In this document: one piece after another, positions 6,425-6,870 of the stretch
Numbering within the stretch: the first letter of the stretch is position 1
Layout of the letters: each line of letters starts with the position of its first letter
Source of the DNA: Ruminococcus sp. UBA3767
GTDB lineage: Bacteria > Bacillota > Clostridia > Oscillospirales > Ruminococcaceae
Direction of reading: 5' to 3'
Assembly (NCBI GenBank): GCA_002371625.1
Contig: DFFV01000078.1
Span: 1 to 6,870 of the forward strand
Length of the DNA stretch: 6,870 nt
Position numbers and translations under genes: made by a program
Notes under the pieces: model-generated
The model's database searches: none
What the model saw: the letters and a program-made list of their open reading frames with translations, nothing else
Told to the model about the DNA's origin: nothing

Positions 6425-6700
6425 ATGTAAAAATTGGTGCTCAGGGCACTATTCTGACAGCTGACACGAAAGCAGCGACACCAAAGTACCGCTGCTGCGC
6501 TGTTTTGTCAGTTTCATATTTTCATATTGTGTTATCCTGCCTTTGTAGTCGCCTTTATATTTTTTCGTCTCAGCATCACCTCTGCAAGCTGCTCTGTACG
6601 GCGTTTTCGGGCAGAAGCTCGGGTAACTTGTCGGCGCAAACAAGGCGCTCACAAATCGGCTCACAGTGCACTTCTTTTTTGCTTGATACTAAAGCAGATG
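6425..6700. other. No intact gene; possible coding debris
   Basis: A third CTCAGGGCACTA copy lies at 6440-6451 and a second GTTTCATATTTTC at 6511-6523. On the minus strand two adjacent frames look gene-like: one reads SKKEVHCEPICERLVCADK and ends at TGA 6578-6576, and the next frame reads TEQLAEVMLRRKNIKATTK and ends at TAA 6534-6532. Joined by a frameshift they would form the end of a small protein. I recognise no family, and no start or RBS is convincing. Confidence 0.3.
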
Positions 6701-6708
6701 ATAAAAAA

Positions 6709-6736
6709 CACACCGACAAAAGCCGGTGTGATTTTT
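6709..6736. terminator. Bidirectional Rho-independent terminator
   Basis: CACACCG (6709-6715) and CGGTGTG (6724-6730) form a perfect 7-bp stem with an 8-nt loop. On the plus strand it is followed by ATTTTT; on the minus strand by TTTTTT. The minus-strand reading serves the gene ending at 6752, whose stop lies about 20 bp before the hairpin. Confidence 0.85.
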
Positions 6737-6751
6737 GCTGGAGTCATTCAG

Positions 6752-6870
6752 TTATTCCGCAGGCTTGCTAAGCTCGATAGGCAGGTAGTATGCCAGCTTA
6801 CCCTTATAAACGAAAAGTATATCGTAGCTGCCTGCTTTTCTCTCCTCAATAGGTCCTACATAGAAATCAA
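6752..6870 (-). CDS. C-terminal end of an unrecognised protein (partial)
   Basis: The last 38 codons and the TAA stop (6754-6752) of a gene that enters from the right edge. The tail reads DFYVGPIEERKAGSYDILF, then VYKGKLAYYLPIELSKPAE. Alternating hydrophobic and polar residues suggest beta strands, and the Tyr-rich pattern fits the end of a beta-sandwich or surface domain, but no family can be named. The frame is open to the window edge and is followed at a normal distance by a strong terminator, which supports it as a real gene. If the tRNA half marks the element boundary, this is chromosomal and outside the element. Confidence 0.6.
   Translation of the reverse strand, partial: DFYVGPIEERKAGSYDILFVYKGKLAYYLPIELSKPAE

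Noticed and set aside
6400..6771. A plus-strand open frame of 123 codons overlapping the terminator at 6386
   Set aside because: It begins inside a terminator hairpin loop, crosses a second terminator, has no RBS and has a Cys/Ser/His-rich composition typical of chance frames.
1..6870. CRISPR arrays, rRNA genes and intact insertion sequences
   Set aside because: I saw no regularly spaced direct repeats, no rRNA-like sequence and no transposase with flanking terminal inverted repeats in the window.

Overview
The window looks like a piece of a Firmicutes genome, most likely a Clostridia member of the Ruminococcus/Oscillospiraceae type. This is an inference from three things: a surface protein ending in three CWB2 (PF04122) cell-wall-binding repeats, near-consensus sigma-A promoters with strong AGGAGG-like ribosome binding sites, and an integrase fragment of the kind common on Clostridia integrative elements. 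No species marker is present.

Layout, left to right. (1) 11-530, minus strand: the C-terminal half of a tyrosine integrase. It keeps the H-x-x-R, LGH and Tyr catalytic positions, but it is broken by a frameshift near 485-496 and cut off at 531-533, so it is a relic. (2) 534-758: no gene; it holds an 8-bp inverted repeat. (3) 759-4640, plus strand: a self-contained unit of consensus promoter, RBS, one 1239-codon gene and a terminator. The gene encodes an exported Cwp84-like papain-family (C1A) cysteine peptidase. (4) 4675-6044 and the decayed terminator-like sequence at 6066-6096, plus strand: a second unit with an extended -10 promoter and a strongly self-complementary leader. It encodes a 413-residue HipA-like kinase starting at TTG, with no HipB-type partner in the window. 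(5) 6097-6318: non-coding, with nested palindromes. (6) 6319-6360: the exact 3' half of a tRNA-Arg(ACG), starting at the anticodon loop and lacking its 5' half, then a strong terminator at 6386-6424. (7) 6425-6751: no intact gene, only possible coding debris and a bidirectional terminator. (8) 6752-6870, minus strand: the last 38 codons of an unrecognised protein.

How it fits together: the tRNA-Arg half is best read as the displaced 3' end left when an integrative element entered a tRNA gene. The sequence to its right would then be old chromosome, including the original tRNA terminator, and everything to its left would be the distal end of the element. On that reading the peptidase and the kinase are cargo, each with its own promoter, next to the attachment site. 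The peptidase would work on the cell wall outside the membrane and the kinase inside the cytoplasm. Nothing in the sequence shows that they act in one pathway.
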